The notes beneath the pieces were generated by a model, which was not told where the DNA came from, did no database searches, and saw only the letters and a list, made by a program, of their open reading frames with translations. From a candidate division WOR-3 bacterium (lineage in GTDB: Bacteria > Hydrothermota > Tepidihabitantia > Tepidihabitantales > CAIPLT01), in NCBI GenBank assembly GCA_039801505.1, contig JBDRUV010000001.1, forward strand, positions 62,001 through 126,000: 64,000 nt of DNA, written 5' to 3'. A program made the position numbers and the translations under genes. Positions 51,414-59,899 of the stretch are shown piece after piece. Positions within the stretch are counted from its first letter, which is position 1, and each line of letters opens with the position of its first letter.

Positions 51414-52464
51414 ATTTTTTTCTAGTAAAATGTATATAATAAATGACTTTAGGCAATGGCGTGAAAGAAAAGAATTAGAATTATCACCTAAGTTCCAAAG
51501 AAGAAACGTCTGGTCAGACAAAGCTAAATCATATTTAATTGACACTATTTTAAAGGGTTTCCCCATACCACCAATATTTATAAGGGAAAAAATAGAGTTA
51601 TCCACACATAAAACTACTAGAGAAGTAATTGACGGACAGCAGCGATTGTCAGCTATACTGGATTACTTAGAAGACGGTTTTAAAGTATTAAAAACCCATA
51701 ATGAAAACTACGGAGGAATATATTTTAGTGACTTGCCTGAAGAAGTTCAAAGCGAATTTTTGAGATATGAAATACTAACCAATGTTATTTCCGCTGAAGA
51801 AGACAAGGTGGTTTTAGAAATATTTGCGCGACTAAATACTTATACTGTTCCGCTTAATAAAACAGAAATCCTAAATGCAAAATACTTTGGAATTTTTAAA
51901 CAAATGGTTCACAGTTTAGCCTGGGAGTATAATACTTTTTGGACAAAATCAAAAATTCTTTCAGAAAACAAAATAGCAAGAATGGAGGATGTGGCACTTA
52001 CTTCCGAGTTAGTGATTGCTAGTTTAGATGGGATAAAAGATAAAAAAGAAGTAGAAAAATACTATAAACAATATGACGATAAGTTTGAACTCAAAGAAGA
52101 AATTAAAGAAAAATTTAAAAAGTGCATGGACATAATAGGATACATATATGGCGACCAGCTTCCAAATTCGTTTTTTAACAGGATTCCCCCTTTCTATTCT
52201 TTGTATTGTGTATTATACGATTTCCTATTTGGTTTAAATGGATCAAATAATCAAATAAGAATAAACGATATGCACTATGTGAGAATAAAAAATGCATTGG
52301 AGAATCTTGAGTCGCATTTAGAAGAAACCGAAGGAAAAACGGAAGAAGAATTTTCTAAGATTAAAGAATTCGTAAACGATTGTACTCGGCATACTACAAC
52401 AGAATCTGTAAGGAAAAAACGGCACAATTTTTTACTTAATTTTATTGGTAGGTATTTACAATGA
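51406..52464 (+). CDS. DUF262 (GmrSD-type N-terminal) protein
   Basis: A 352-residue protein from the ATG at 51406, chosen because it has GGAGG 6 bases upstream; an earlier in-frame ATG at 51379 lies inside the preceding gene without one. LSPKFQRRNVWSDKAKSYLIDTILKGFPIPPIF and EVIDGQQRLSAIL (DGQQR, residues 76-80) are the DUF262 signature, and ARLNTYTVPLNKTEILNAKYFG the distal block. DUF262 is a ParB/sulfiredoxin-like NTP-using module common in defence proteins such as GmrSD. No fused DUF1524 HNH domain is present, so the effector must be separate, plausibly the HEPN protein next door. Confidence 0.82.
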   Translation: MGKFFSSKMYIINDFRQWRERKELELSPKFQRRNVWSDKAKSYLIDTILKGFPIPPIFIREKIELSTHKTTREVIDGQQRLSAILDYLEDGFKVLKTHNENYGGIYFSDLPEEVQSEFLRYEILTNVISAEEDKVVLEIFARLNTYTVPLNKTEILNAKYFGIFKQMVHSLAWEYNTFWTKSKILSENKIARMEDVALTSELVIASLDGIKDKKEVEKYYKQYDDKFELKEEIKEKFKKCMDIIGYIYGDQLPNSFFNRIPPFYSLYCVLYDFLFGLNGSNNQIRINDMHYVRIKNALENLESHLEETEGKTEEEFSKIKEFVNDCTRHTTTESVRKKRHNFLLNFIGRYLQ

Positions 52465-52468
52465 ACTT

Positions 52469-53080
52469 ATGCGGTCGAAACTTGATGAATGTAAAACACG
52501 GCTAAAAGAAGAAATGGAAAACAGTTTAAGTATATTAAGATGGGTAAATGATAATAAACCAGATCATCGTATTGTCAACTCCATATATGAAATTTCTTTT
52601 TTAAAAATGTATTTGACGTGGGAATGGTTTTTAGAAAGGACTTTTATTTTTTATCTTATGGGTGAAAAAACTGATAGGGGGTATTGTCCAAGGTCTTACT
52701 TTAACCCCCGGGATGAACACCATGCTTATGCGATCATAAAGGGAAATGCTCGGTATCCTAATTGGTTGGATTTAGATTTCATAAGAGACAAAGCGGAATT
52801 ATTTTTTGAAAACGGTTCGCCATTTAAAGAAAGTTTATGCGACAAAGACAATATACGTATCGCATTATCTCAAATGAGGAAGATTCGAAACAACATAGTG
52901 CATATTTCACCAAGAGCAAAAGAGGAGTACGAAAGTCTAATTAGAAATGAATTCGGCATATTACAAAATTTGTCACCCGGCGAATTTCTTGGTAAAATAA
53001 AAGATGAAGAAAATAAAGTATCCTATATAACTTACTATAAAAACATTTTGGAAACCGCAAGCGATGAAATTGTCAAGTAG
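52469..53080 (+). CDS. HEPN-domain protein (MAE_28990/MAE_18760-like), candidate RNase
   Basis: About 203 residues, all helical. The HEPN active-site motif is RNNIVH (Arg140, Asn141, His145) in RKIRNNIVHISPRAKEEYESL, giving RX4H. A long helix pair with FLKMYLTWEWFLERTFIFYLMG and a DEHHAYAIIKGNARYPNWLDLDFIRDKAELFF middle region match my memory of the MAE_28990/MAE_18760 HEPN family, often placed beside DUF262. HEPN proteins of this type are metal-independent RNases. The start is uncertain: TTG at 52445 overlaps DUF262, while ATG at 52469 lies 4 bases after its stop. Confidence 0.72.
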   Translation: MRSKLDECKTRLKEEMENSLSILRWVNDNKPDHRIVNSIYEISFLKMYLTWEWFLERTFIFYLMGEKTDRGYCPRSYFNPRDEHHAYAIIKGNARYPNWLDLDFIRDKAELFFENGSPFKESLCDKDNIRIALSQMRKIRNNIVHISPRAKEEYESLIRNEFGILQNLSPGEFLGKIKDEENKVSYITYYKNILETASDEIVK

Positions 53081-53097
53081 GATTAGATAAACAAACA

Positions 53098-54987
53098 ATG
53101 TGGATATTGGCAAAATTAAAATTTGACTTAAGAGAGCCGGATGAAATTTATTTTGCACAGAAAGAAATAGAGGCTTTGTTAGAAACAAAAACGGAGTTTA
53201 TAAGGACATTGGCTTTTCTCTTCAAAAAAAAACCATTTAATTTACTTAATGAGGAAATAGTCCACTTAATAACCAGACTAGTTTATCTAGGAGAAGGACA
53301 AGGATTTCTCGCAAAAATTCCAATTAAAAATGTAGTAAACATTGCAAAGAGAGTTACATTCTTTAGGGAAATTTATATAATTCTTGAATCCAGGAACCCA
53401 AAAGATACACTTTGGAGGATCGGCATTAAAATTGCTCCAGAGCCATTAAACATCAATTCTCCTAAAATAGATCCTAATTGCTGGACTCAGGTTTTTTTAC
53501 AAGAATTAAATAACACTAATAATAAATTGATAACTGTCCGTCTCTTGCCATTTCAGACACTATTTGAATACGCTACGGAGGTAAAAAAACTGCCCTCTTG
53601 CGTTTTCCGAGCCAAAAAAAACGAAAACTGGAAAGACTATTTTACTATTAAAGAATTCGGAATTGAAAAGGGATTAAATGATTTGATAAAACATCTTAAA
53701 GAAGGGAATTACCGCTCGCCTCATTTTGGACTAGGTAAGAATCATATCGGTGATTTTGTTGATTGGGCTTCAACAGATCTGAGAAAACCGTTTCTACATT
53801 ATCTTCATAAATATAAAGGAAAAGGAGATCCAAGAATATCGAGGGCCCTTATAAATCTTCTAAAAGTCAAAGAAGGAAATACTATTCTTGATCCATTCGT
53901 TGGTTCCGGTGCATTTATTGCCGATGCTCCAACAATGGGGTTAAACGCTATTGGGATTGAAATATTAAACATCGGCAAAATAATTGCTGAAACAAAATGC
54001 AATCTTGGGATAGACATTAGTCAGTTGAAAGAAGCAATAATTAAATTATTTGAGCAAATTGATAAGGAACGCTCTGAAAAAGGCATAAATCCTAAATTAA
54101 CGGAATTAAGAGAAAAAATACGCAAAAACACATCTGATAGCGCTACGTACAAGAAAATAGAACCATATCTTAATCAAATATTATTATTAAAAGAAAAAAT
54201 AGAGACTATAGAAGAAAATAAAGTTAAACGGTTTCTCTTGGTTCTCTTAAGCCAACAAATACTTGAATACTCGGAAAGAGTTAAATTGGGCAGTATAATT
54301 GATTCGTTTAAATCGTATGTAGAAGACAGATACATGGTGTTATACGCTACACAAAAAATGGCTAAAATGCTAGGTGTAGATTTTACAACAACAAACGTGA
54401 AAATTATTAAAGGTGATTCAACGGATATGTCTATGATTAAAAGTGAAAGTATCGATGGGATACTTACTTCGCCTCCCTATTTCGACGCACTGGATTATAT
54501 AGGTAATAATAAAATCTCAATACTGATATTAGGTTTGGATGAAGATTTAAAATGGGGATCAACTAAAAACTTCTACGAAGCAAAGTATAGAGATAAAAAC
54601 AAACCTGCCAAAATACCGCTATTCGAAGGCGATAAATATTCTTCTATCTCCTTGCCAGAGTCAAGCTTGAAACTTATAGAACTTCTTAAAAAATCCCAAA
54701 GAATGCATAAAGCTGAAGTCGTTCAAAATTATCTTAAAATGATGAAACTTTCGTTTGAAGAATGTTATAGGGTCCTTAAAAAAAATAAATATTATTTAAT
54801 GGTTATTAGTAAGTACCACCGTTGGATAATACAAGGAAAAGAAGAAATTGTCGAAACATCACCGATATTGGCCGATTTGGGTAAATCTGTCGGATTTAAT
54901 TTGGTCGATGTGATCGAACATGGTCTATCAAAAGCGGATAAAGGTAAAATAGGGGTTGAAGATATACTTGTTTTTCAAAAACAATGA
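53098..54987 (+). CDS. DNA methyltransferase (amino-methyl type, DPFVGSG/TSPPY)
   Basis: A 629-residue protein. An N-terminal ~240-residue region with no obvious motif is followed by ISRALINLLKVKEGNTILDPFVGSGAFIADAPTMGLNAIGIEI: DPFVGSG (Asp265-Gly271) binds AdoMet together with the preceding strand. TSPPY (Thr457-Tyr461) is motif IV of N6-adenine/N4-cytosine methyltransferases. Between them lie ~185 helical residues, so the order is I then IV. RVLKKNKYYLMVISK forms a later strand. It is the natural partner of the restriction protein four genes upstream. A tRNA methyltransferase of the Trm11-like fold is the alternative, as the DPF region is similar, but TSPPY favours DNA. No Shine-Dalgarno is seen. 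Confidence 0.78.
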   Translation: MWILAKLKFDLREPDEIYFAQKEIEALLETKTEFIRTLAFLFKKKPFNLLNEEIVHLITRLVYLGEGQGFLAKIPIKNVVNIAKRVTFFREIYIILESRNPKDTLWRIGIKIAPEPLNINSPKIDPNCWTQVFLQELNNTNNKLITVRLLPFQTLFEYATEVKKLPSCVFRAKKNENWKDYFTIKEFGIEKGLNDLIKHLKEGNYRSPHFGLGKNHIGDFVDWASTDLRKPFLHYLHKYKGKGDPRISRALINLLKVKEGNTILDPFVGSGAFIADAPTMGLNAIGIEILNIGKIIAETKCNLGIDISQLKEAIIKLFEQIDKERSEKGINPKLTELREKIRKNTSDSATYKKIEPYLNQILLLKEKIETIEENKVKRFLLVLLSQQILEYSERVKLGSIIDSFKSYVEDRYMVLYATQKMAKMLGVDFTTTNVKIIKGDSTDMSMIKSESIDGILTSPPYFDALDYIGNNKISILILGLDEDLKWGSTKNFYEAKYRDKNKPAKIPLFEGDKYSSISLPESSLKLIELLKKSQRMHKAEVVQNYLKMMKLSFEECYRVLKKNKYYLMVISKYHRWIIQGKEEIVETSPILADLGKSVGFNLVDVIEHGLSKADKGKIGVEDILVFQKQ

Positions 54988-55034
54988 CTTTCGTTGGCAA
55001 TAACATCTGCTTTAAAGGTTTTCTAATCTCACAT

Positions 55035-56273
55035 TTAATTACTGTTATTAAACAAAGATTTTTGGCGATGGGTGAGAAAACAGCCAACCTTTTTCCGAAT
55101 ATATCTTCGGGGGTTTTTTAAGAGCAAGGCGCCCGGTTCAATTACCGGCTTCTCGTATTTTTGGTTTAATTTTTTAGCCACCAAGAAAACCGTGGCTATC
55201 TTCGATTTGGTATTAAATAGTTCTAACTGTCCGGTATTACCAGTTAGGCTACTAGCCCGCACCCCTAATAGTCGGACCTCTTGGCCCTTAAAGTTTTTTA
55301 GATAAAGCTCGTAGGCTAACCGACTAATTTCGGCTGGGGTTGCAACTGGGTTTTTCAGCGTCGTCTGGACTGTGGTGGTCTTAAAATCCTTAAATCGCAC
55401 GGTTAATTGGATGGTGCGGGCCTTAAGGCCCTCGGATAAAAGCCGTTCGGCAACCTTGCTACTAAGCCAGTCCAGATACCATTTTATTAACTCAGGGTCT
55501 GAGGTATCATAGGTTAAAGTATAGGAATGACCCACCGAGAGCACCTCTTCGGCAGCTTTGGGATCTACTACCGAGAAGTCCATTCCCCAGGCTCGGTTAT
55601 GTAGTTCTTTACCATATACGCCAAGCTCATCTATTAATTTATACTTGGGATATTTAGCCAAATCGCCGATCGTGGTAATTCCTAAGTTATTCAGTCTAAC
55701 TCCGAGCCGGGAGCCAACCCCAAAAAGCTTCTGGACGGACAAGGGCCATATGAGTTCTGGAACATCTTCGTAGTTAATTACCGTAAGGCCGTCCGGCTTA
55801 TGAAATTCTGCAGCCATCTTAGCCAGTAGTTTATTCGGTCCGATGCCTACTGAGCAGGTAAGGTCGAGCTCGTTTTTTATGTCCGATTTGATCTTTTGGG
55901 CGATCTCGCGGGGTGGGCCAAAGAGCTTTTGCACCTGGCTAATATCTAAAAAGGCCTCGTCAATTGAATAAGGTTCAACTAAATCAGTATAGCGCTGATA
56001 GATTCTAAGTAGCTTAAAAGAACAGTCTAAATATTTATCGTGATCGCCAACCACCACTTGAGCATCCGGACATAACTTTAAGGCTTGATACAGCGGCATA
56101 CCGGACTTTATACCGAACTTTTTTGCTTCATAGGAGCTGGCCGTGACGACAGTTCTTTTGGTCGGTCCACCAACAACTAAGGTTGGTTTGCCTTTGAGCT
56201 CGGGTCGGTCGCGTTGCTCAATTTGGGCAAAGAAGGCGTCCATATCTACCAGGAGAATTGTCCGATGTTGCAT
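55035..56273 (-). CDS. dinB: DNA polymerase IV
   Basis: A 412-residue Y-family polymerase. TILLVDMDAFFAQIEQ holds the first metal Asp, and YSIDEAFLDISQ the Asp-Glu pair; ELDLTCSVGIGPNKLLAKMAAEFHKP and LFGVGSRLGVRLNNLGITTIGDL are the palm and helix-hairpin-helix blocks. The C-terminal little finger is complete. It bypasses lesions. It faces the methyltransferase tail to tail, 47 bases apart, and has AGGAG 7 bases before the ATG. Confidence 0.95.
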   Translation of the reverse strand: MQHRTILLVDMDAFFAQIEQRDRPELKGKPTLVVGGPTKRTVVTASSYEAKKFGIKSGMPLYQALKLCPDAQVVVGDHDKYLDCSFKLLRIYQRYTDLVEPYSIDEAFLDISQVQKLFGPPREIAQKIKSDIKNELDLTCSVGIGPNKLLAKMAAEFHKPDGLTVINYEDVPELIWPLSVQKLFGVGSRLGVRLNNLGITTIGDLAKYPKYKLIDELGVYGKELHNRAWGMDFSVVDPKAAEEVLSVGHSYTLTYDTSDPELIKWYLDWLSSKVAERLLSEGLKARTIQLTVRFKDFKTTTVQTTLKNPVATPAEISRLAYELYLKNFKGQEVRLLGVRASSLTGNTGQLELFNTKSKIATVFLVAKKLNQKYEKPVIEPGALLLKNPRRYIRKKVGCFLTHRQKSLFNNSN

Positions 56274-56293
56274 TATTGCGCTCCTTTTACTAA

Positions 56294-56323
56294 ATTATGC
56301 GGAATGAACTATTAATATGTCAA
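56294..56323 (-). promoter_or_regulatory. dinB promoter
   Basis: On the minus strand TTGACA (56323-56318), 18-base spacer, CATAAT (56299-56294), 20 bases before the ATG. AGGAG is in the leader. Confidence 0.6.
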
Positions 56324-56375
56324 GAAGTTATTAGGCGTTTTCTGGCTAATGTTGCCACATTAATATAACTCCTCG

Positions 56376-56400
56376 GTGTCGGGAACCGTGGAGGCACTGT
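56376..56400 (-). repeat. 25-bp dispersed repeat, copy B
   Basis: Its reverse complement begins ACAGTGCCTCCACGGTTCCC and ends GACAC, 22/25 identical to 44754-44778. It lies in the gap between dinB and the 114-residue ORF. Confidence 0.7.
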
Positions 56401-56421
56401 GTACCCCTAAGCGTTGGGTAT

Positions 56422-56766
56422 TTACTGGGTTTGGAGAAAAGTGTGCACAAGATTTAAGATTTCCTTAAGTAGCTCTGGTCTAAGGCCAAAATTTTGCCAT
56501 CTTTCAGTAGCCTTATGGAGTTTTTGCTCGACATTTTCTTTTCTCCGAAGGATTTTAAAGATGTGGCGGGCATAGTTATGGTACGCAAGATAATGAATTG
56601 TTGGCACCTCATATGTAGCTAAAGCTTTTCTCACTTGACTAGTAAGAGTTGTTTGCAATTGATATTCTGAGTATAAGAGCTTCCGATAGAAATCCTGGGC
56701 CTTATGGTTATAACTGGGCTGTTTTAAGAGCCATTTTTCGGTCATATATTTAGCCTTATCTTGCAT
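56422..56766 (-). CDS. Hypothetical helical protein, 114 residues
   Basis: A basic, mostly helical protein with no signal or membrane segment and no recognised motif; KILRRKENVEQKLHKATERWQNFGLRPELLKEILNLV shows the charge pattern. The ATG has AGGTGAT 4 bases upstream, which supports translation. It stands alone between dinB and tRNA-Sec. I do not know the family. Confidence 0.55.
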   Translation of the reverse strand: MQDKAKYMTEKWLLKQPSYNHKAQDFYRKLLYSEYQLQTTLTSQVRKALATYEVPTIHYLAYHNYARHIFKILRRKENVEQKLHKATERWQNFGLRPELLKEILNLVHTFLQTQ

Positions 56767-56846
56767 ATTATCACCTGCCTTTCTTTGTAGCTTAAGTCTT
56801 CAATATATAAGATGCCCAAAATGGGGACAATGGGGAAAAAATTATC

Positions 56847-56875
56847 TTGACTTTTTATGGAATTTAGTTTAGTTT
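56847..56875 (+). promoter_or_regulatory. tRNA-Sec promoter
   Basis: TTGACT (56847-56852), 17-base spacer, TAGTTT (56870-56875), 9 bases before the tRNA. The -10 is weak. Confidence 0.55.
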
Positions 56876-56884
56876 AAGTTATGC

Positions 56885-56978
56885 GGAGGCGGATGGGTGC
56901 TGGTGTGCCTACTGGACTTCAAATCCAGGTGCTCTTCGAAAGGGGAGCGGTAGGTTCGATTCCTACACGCCTCCGCCA
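56885..56978 (+). tRNA. selC: tRNA-Sec, anticodon TCA
   Basis: A 94-nt tRNA with the hallmarks of bacterial selenocysteine tRNA: anticodon loop CTTCAAA (anticodon TCA at 56919-56921) on a CTGGA/TCCAG stem, extended acceptor GGAGGCGG pairing with ACGCCTCC (seven pairs and a terminal G-A), a long variable arm (GTGCTCTTCGAAAGGGGAGC), a T arm GTAGG-TTCGATT-CCTAC and an encoded GCCA end. It closely follows the E. coli selC pattern. SelA and SelB genes lie 1-4 kb away, converging. Confidence 0.96.
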
Positions 56979-57007
56979 AAAGAGTTAACGCAAGAATTAA
57001 CTTTTTT
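56979..57007 (+). terminator. Rho-independent terminator of tRNA-Sec
   Basis: AAAGAGTTAA at 56979-56988 pairs with TTAACTTTTT at 56997-57006 (stem AGTTAA/TTAACT extended by a G-U and A-T pairs), followed directly by a T-run to 57007. Confidence 0.75.
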
Positions 57008-57167
57008 GAGCTTTATCTGTTTCCAACCCCCCACTCTGTTTTGATTTTGTCGACAGTTAACGGATTATAGGATTCAAGAGCCACCCCTAATCTGCGTAAA
57101 TTGAACTTTGGGCCTTGGAGCAATTTTACATATAATAAATATAATAACGAATTTACTGGCAGATAAA

Positions 57168-57959
57168 TTATACCTTGTGAGGATGGAGACCAAAACCTTT
57201 TGCGACAAAAACCTTATAATTAAGTGGAACGGAATATGCATTTTGTTCACGTTGGTAGTAGTCCTCGATCGCACGCAGATGATCTGCGGTCGGGACATAA
57301 TTAACACTGTTTTTACAATCATAAACAAATCCAAATTGTTTCCCGGCAGTCGATTCAGGATACCAAACTACACCATCTGGATATGTGCCTTCTTTTTTAT
57401 GCCCCATTTGTTCACCCTCTAAACCCAAGGCTCTAAACAATTCAAACACCCTGTCTTCAAATTCATCGTTACTTAATTGAGCGTCTTTTAAATCCAAAAA
57501 TCTTTGTCCAATCCAATCAGTCCAAACAGAGATTCTAATTTCAGTTTCAAATAAATTTAACCAGTCCTGAGGAGGTTGTTCGCCAAGTTCGTCTAAAATC
57601 CGCAAAATTGTATCGGGATCAACTGCACAAAATAAGTTCCCAATGGGAAGTCGTCTGTTTAATTCCACACTGGAAGTTCTGGATCTTTGTAAATACCTAA
57701 AAGCAAAAAAGGGTCGCCCATTCGATTCATCATATCTCATACCGGTTATCATTAAATAATCAAATGCGTAACTCTTATACTCGCGGTAGTACCTGCCGAT
57801 TCCGGGTAGCGGGCAATTTTCCGCTAACTCATGCCAGTTATCAAGTTGATTGTAGTTCATCCCACGATATGGAGTTTCTGCCTCATTCTTTTCCCAATAA
57901 GGGACGTTTGGGGCGTCTTTCCATCTAAAATTTGTGGTTAAAACCAGGCATTGTTTCAT
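57168..57959 (-). CDS. Putative PD-(D/E)xK nuclease with FokI-like cleavage domain
   Basis: A 263-residue protein. Its C-terminal ~100 residues contain FELFRALGLEGEQMGHKKEGTYPDGVVWYP (Pro194-Asp195-Gly196) and FGFVYDCKNSVNYVPTADHLRAIEDYY (Asp214-Cys-Lys216). The layout EXXXFELF...LG...PDG...YG/FG-x-x-x-D-x-K followed by a helix with L/H/A/D residues matches the FokI cleavage domain (Asp450, Asp467, Lys469). The first ~150 residues are unlike the FokI DNA-recognition domain and unknown to me. It is 14 bases after selB with AAGGAGG before the ATG, so it is probably co-transcribed with selA-selB. It may be a lone restriction or defence nuclease. Confidence 0.68.
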   Translation of the reverse strand: MKQCLVLTTNFRWKDAPNVPYWEKNEAETPYRGMNYNQLDNWHELAENCPLPGIGRYYREYKSYAFDYLMITGMRYDESNGRPFFAFRYLQRSRTSSVELNRRLPIGNLFCAVDPDTILRILDELGEQPPQDWLNLFETEIRISVWTDWIGQRFLDLKDAQLSNDEFEDRVFELFRALGLEGEQMGHKKEGTYPDGVVWYPESTAGKQFGFVYDCKNSVNYVPTADHLRAIEDYYQREQNAYSVPLNYKVFVAKGFGLHPHKV

Positions 57960-57973
57960 ATATACCTCCTTAA

Positions 57974-59893
57974 TTAAGCTTTATTTGTTTTATATTTTGA
58001 GGACAACACTCTCGTGTCACCATGTCTTTTAGTAATACCCTTACTATCAAAATAAACAAGAATTGGTAGGGCACTGCGTCGGCTAATGCCTAATAGACTT
58101 TTAAATTCAGTTACTCTGATTTCTTGATTTTTTTGCAAAAACTCAATTAATTTCTCCTGGGCCATTTGAAGGTATGTCCGATGAAGCATTAGTCCTTCAC
58201 CTAAACTTATAACCTCGCCTAAATCTAATAAATATTTTAGGGCCGGCCTTATTTGTTCAGATGAGCTATTAAGCCTTTGGGTTAGTTCTTTTTCGGTTAC
58301 TGGTTCGAACTTCTGGGCTAAAAAGAGCGTTCGTAAATTATCGACAATGGCTTGAGTTTTATGATCAAGAGCTGGCTGAAAATTAACTAATTTTATAAGA
58401 TTATTTGGAGTAATCTGCACGAGCCCAGCCAAAGAAAGTTTACTGGTACAAAAATCGATAAGTGTTTTATCAAAATCAGCACCTAATTTTGTGGAGAGCT
58501 CTAGGTTACTAATACCTAAGCGGCTAGGATTTGCCTGATGATAATTTTTTAACTCGCTTGTGATTTGTTCTTGTAGCTTTATAAAATTTGTCGAGTGATA
58601 ATAAAGTTCCCGTCGCTCATCAAGACACAAAACCTTTTTTTCATTCTGCAACTGAGCTAAGGCACTTTTAACTTCCTCAAGCGATAAGCCAGTTTCAAAC
58701 GCCAACTCTTGAGGCCTAAGTGGGGCCTTAAAACTCCTTAATAATTTTTCATGAATAAGGGTAGTATTTTCGGCTTTTTCTAATGAGATAAGATGTGCTA
58801 GTAACTCCTCGTCTGGACTTTTAATCTTACCCGCCTTAGGATCAAGAATTGTCCCGCCGCCGATGGTGGTGGCTGGTGAATAAGTCCGCACCACAAAACG
58901 GTCTCCGATGCTGGCAACGGCCGGGGTTTCGAAACGAAACTGTACCAAGGCTTTATCTTGAGGCATAAGCATTTTGCGATCCAGCAAGACAACTCGGCCT
59001 AAAAGCTCTTTGGTGCCAAGATGGATCCTCAAGCGCTCAAAATTCTTTAGTGCTCGGCGTAAAGAACTCAAAAGATATAGCATGGCATTCATAAACAGTG
59101 AAGGTTTAAGAAATCCCGGAGCCGCTAACACATCACCACGGGAGACTTCTTCTTTTTCTACTCCAGAAAGATTAATTGCGGCCCGAAAACCAGTGCCAAC
59201 TACTTGGGTCGGTTTATTATGGACCTCGATATTTCGCACCTTGACCAGCTTTTGCTGGGGCAGAAGTTCTAATTCATCACCGATTTGTGTCTTTCCAGAA
59301 AGCACGGTTCCACAAACTACCGTGCCAAAACCCTTGATTGTAAATACTCGGTCAATGGGCATCCGAAATACTCCGTGGTCGACTTTAGTTGGTAGCTCTT
59401 GGATTTTTTGGTCTAATTGTACTCTTAGATTATCAATACCTTCACCGGTAACATTAGAAACTAATACGACCGGGGCGTCTTCTAAAAATGAGCCCTGCAC
59501 AAATGTTTTAATTTCTTCTTTTAGACTAATAATCCGATCTTCACTTACCAAGTCAATTTTGGTAATTACGATAATCCCCGACTTTATCCCCAAAAGATTT
59601 AAGATCTCAAAATGCTCACGGGTTTGGGGCATTATTCCGTCATCAGCCGCAATTACAAATAAGACCAGATCAATTGTCGAGGCCCCAGCCACCATATGCC
59701 GAACAAATTTCTCGTGACCCGGAACATCAATTATTGTGGCTTCATCACCATAAAAGACAAATCCCAAATCGGTGGTCATACCTCGTTCTTTTTCTTCCTT
59801 CAATCGGTCAGGATCAATACCGGTCAAAGCTTTAATTAAAGCACTTTTCCCATGGTCGATATGGCCGGCGGTCCCAATAACAATGTGGCGCAT
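57974..59893 (-). CDS. selB: Selenocysteine-specific elongation factor SelB
   Basis: A 639-residue translation GTPase. G1 is [56 protein letters not shown] is G3, ITKIDLV the G4 box. Domains 2 and 3 follow ([17 protein letters not shown]...), and from about residue 360 to the end the C-terminal winged-helix region that binds SECIS RNA (e.g. [28 protein letters not shown]). It delivers Sec-tRNA to UGA codons. It starts 6 bases after the selA stop. Confidence 0.97.
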   Translation of the reverse strand: MRHIVIGTAGHIDHGKSALIKALTGIDPDRLKEEKERGMTTDLGFVFYGDEATIIDVPGHEKFVRHMVAGASTIDLVLFVIAADDGIMPQTREHFEILNLLGIKSGIIVITKIDLVSEDRIISLKEEIKTFVQGSFLEDAPVVLVSNVTGEGIDNLRVQLDQKIQELPTKVDHGVFRMPIDRVFTIKGFGTVVCGTVLSGKTQIGDELELLPQQKLVKVRNIEVHNKPTQVVGTGFRAAINLSGVEKEEVSRGDVLAAPGFLKPSLFMNAMLYLLSSLRRALKNFERLRIHLGTKELLGRVVLLDRKMLMPQDKALVQFRFETPAVASIGDRFVVRTYSPATTIGGGTILDPKAGKIKSPDEELLAHLISLEKAENTTLIHEKLLRSFKAPLRPQELAFETGLSLEEVKSALAQLQNEKKVLCLDERRELYYHSTNFIKLQEQITSELKNYHQANPSRLGISNLELSTKLGADFDKTLIDFCTSKLSLAGLVQITPNNLIKLVNFQPALDHKTQAIVDNLRTLFLAQKFEPVTEKELTQRLNSSSEQIRPALKYLLDLGEVISLGEGLMLHRTYLQMAQEKLIEFLQKNQEIRVTEFKSLLGISRRSALPILVYFDSKGITKRHGDTRVLSSKYKTNKA

Positions 59894-59899
59894 ACTGGC

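Noticed and set aside
53098-54987. Methyltransferase as a tRNA Trm11-type enzyme
   Set aside because: The DPFVGSG region is similar, but TSPPY and linkage to a restriction-like gene favour DNA; left as an alternative in the entry.
57008-57167. A selenoprotein or SECIS element between tRNA-Sec and the FokI-like gene
   Set aside because: No in-frame TGA flanked by coding sequence was found on either strand; the nuclease gene ends at TAA.
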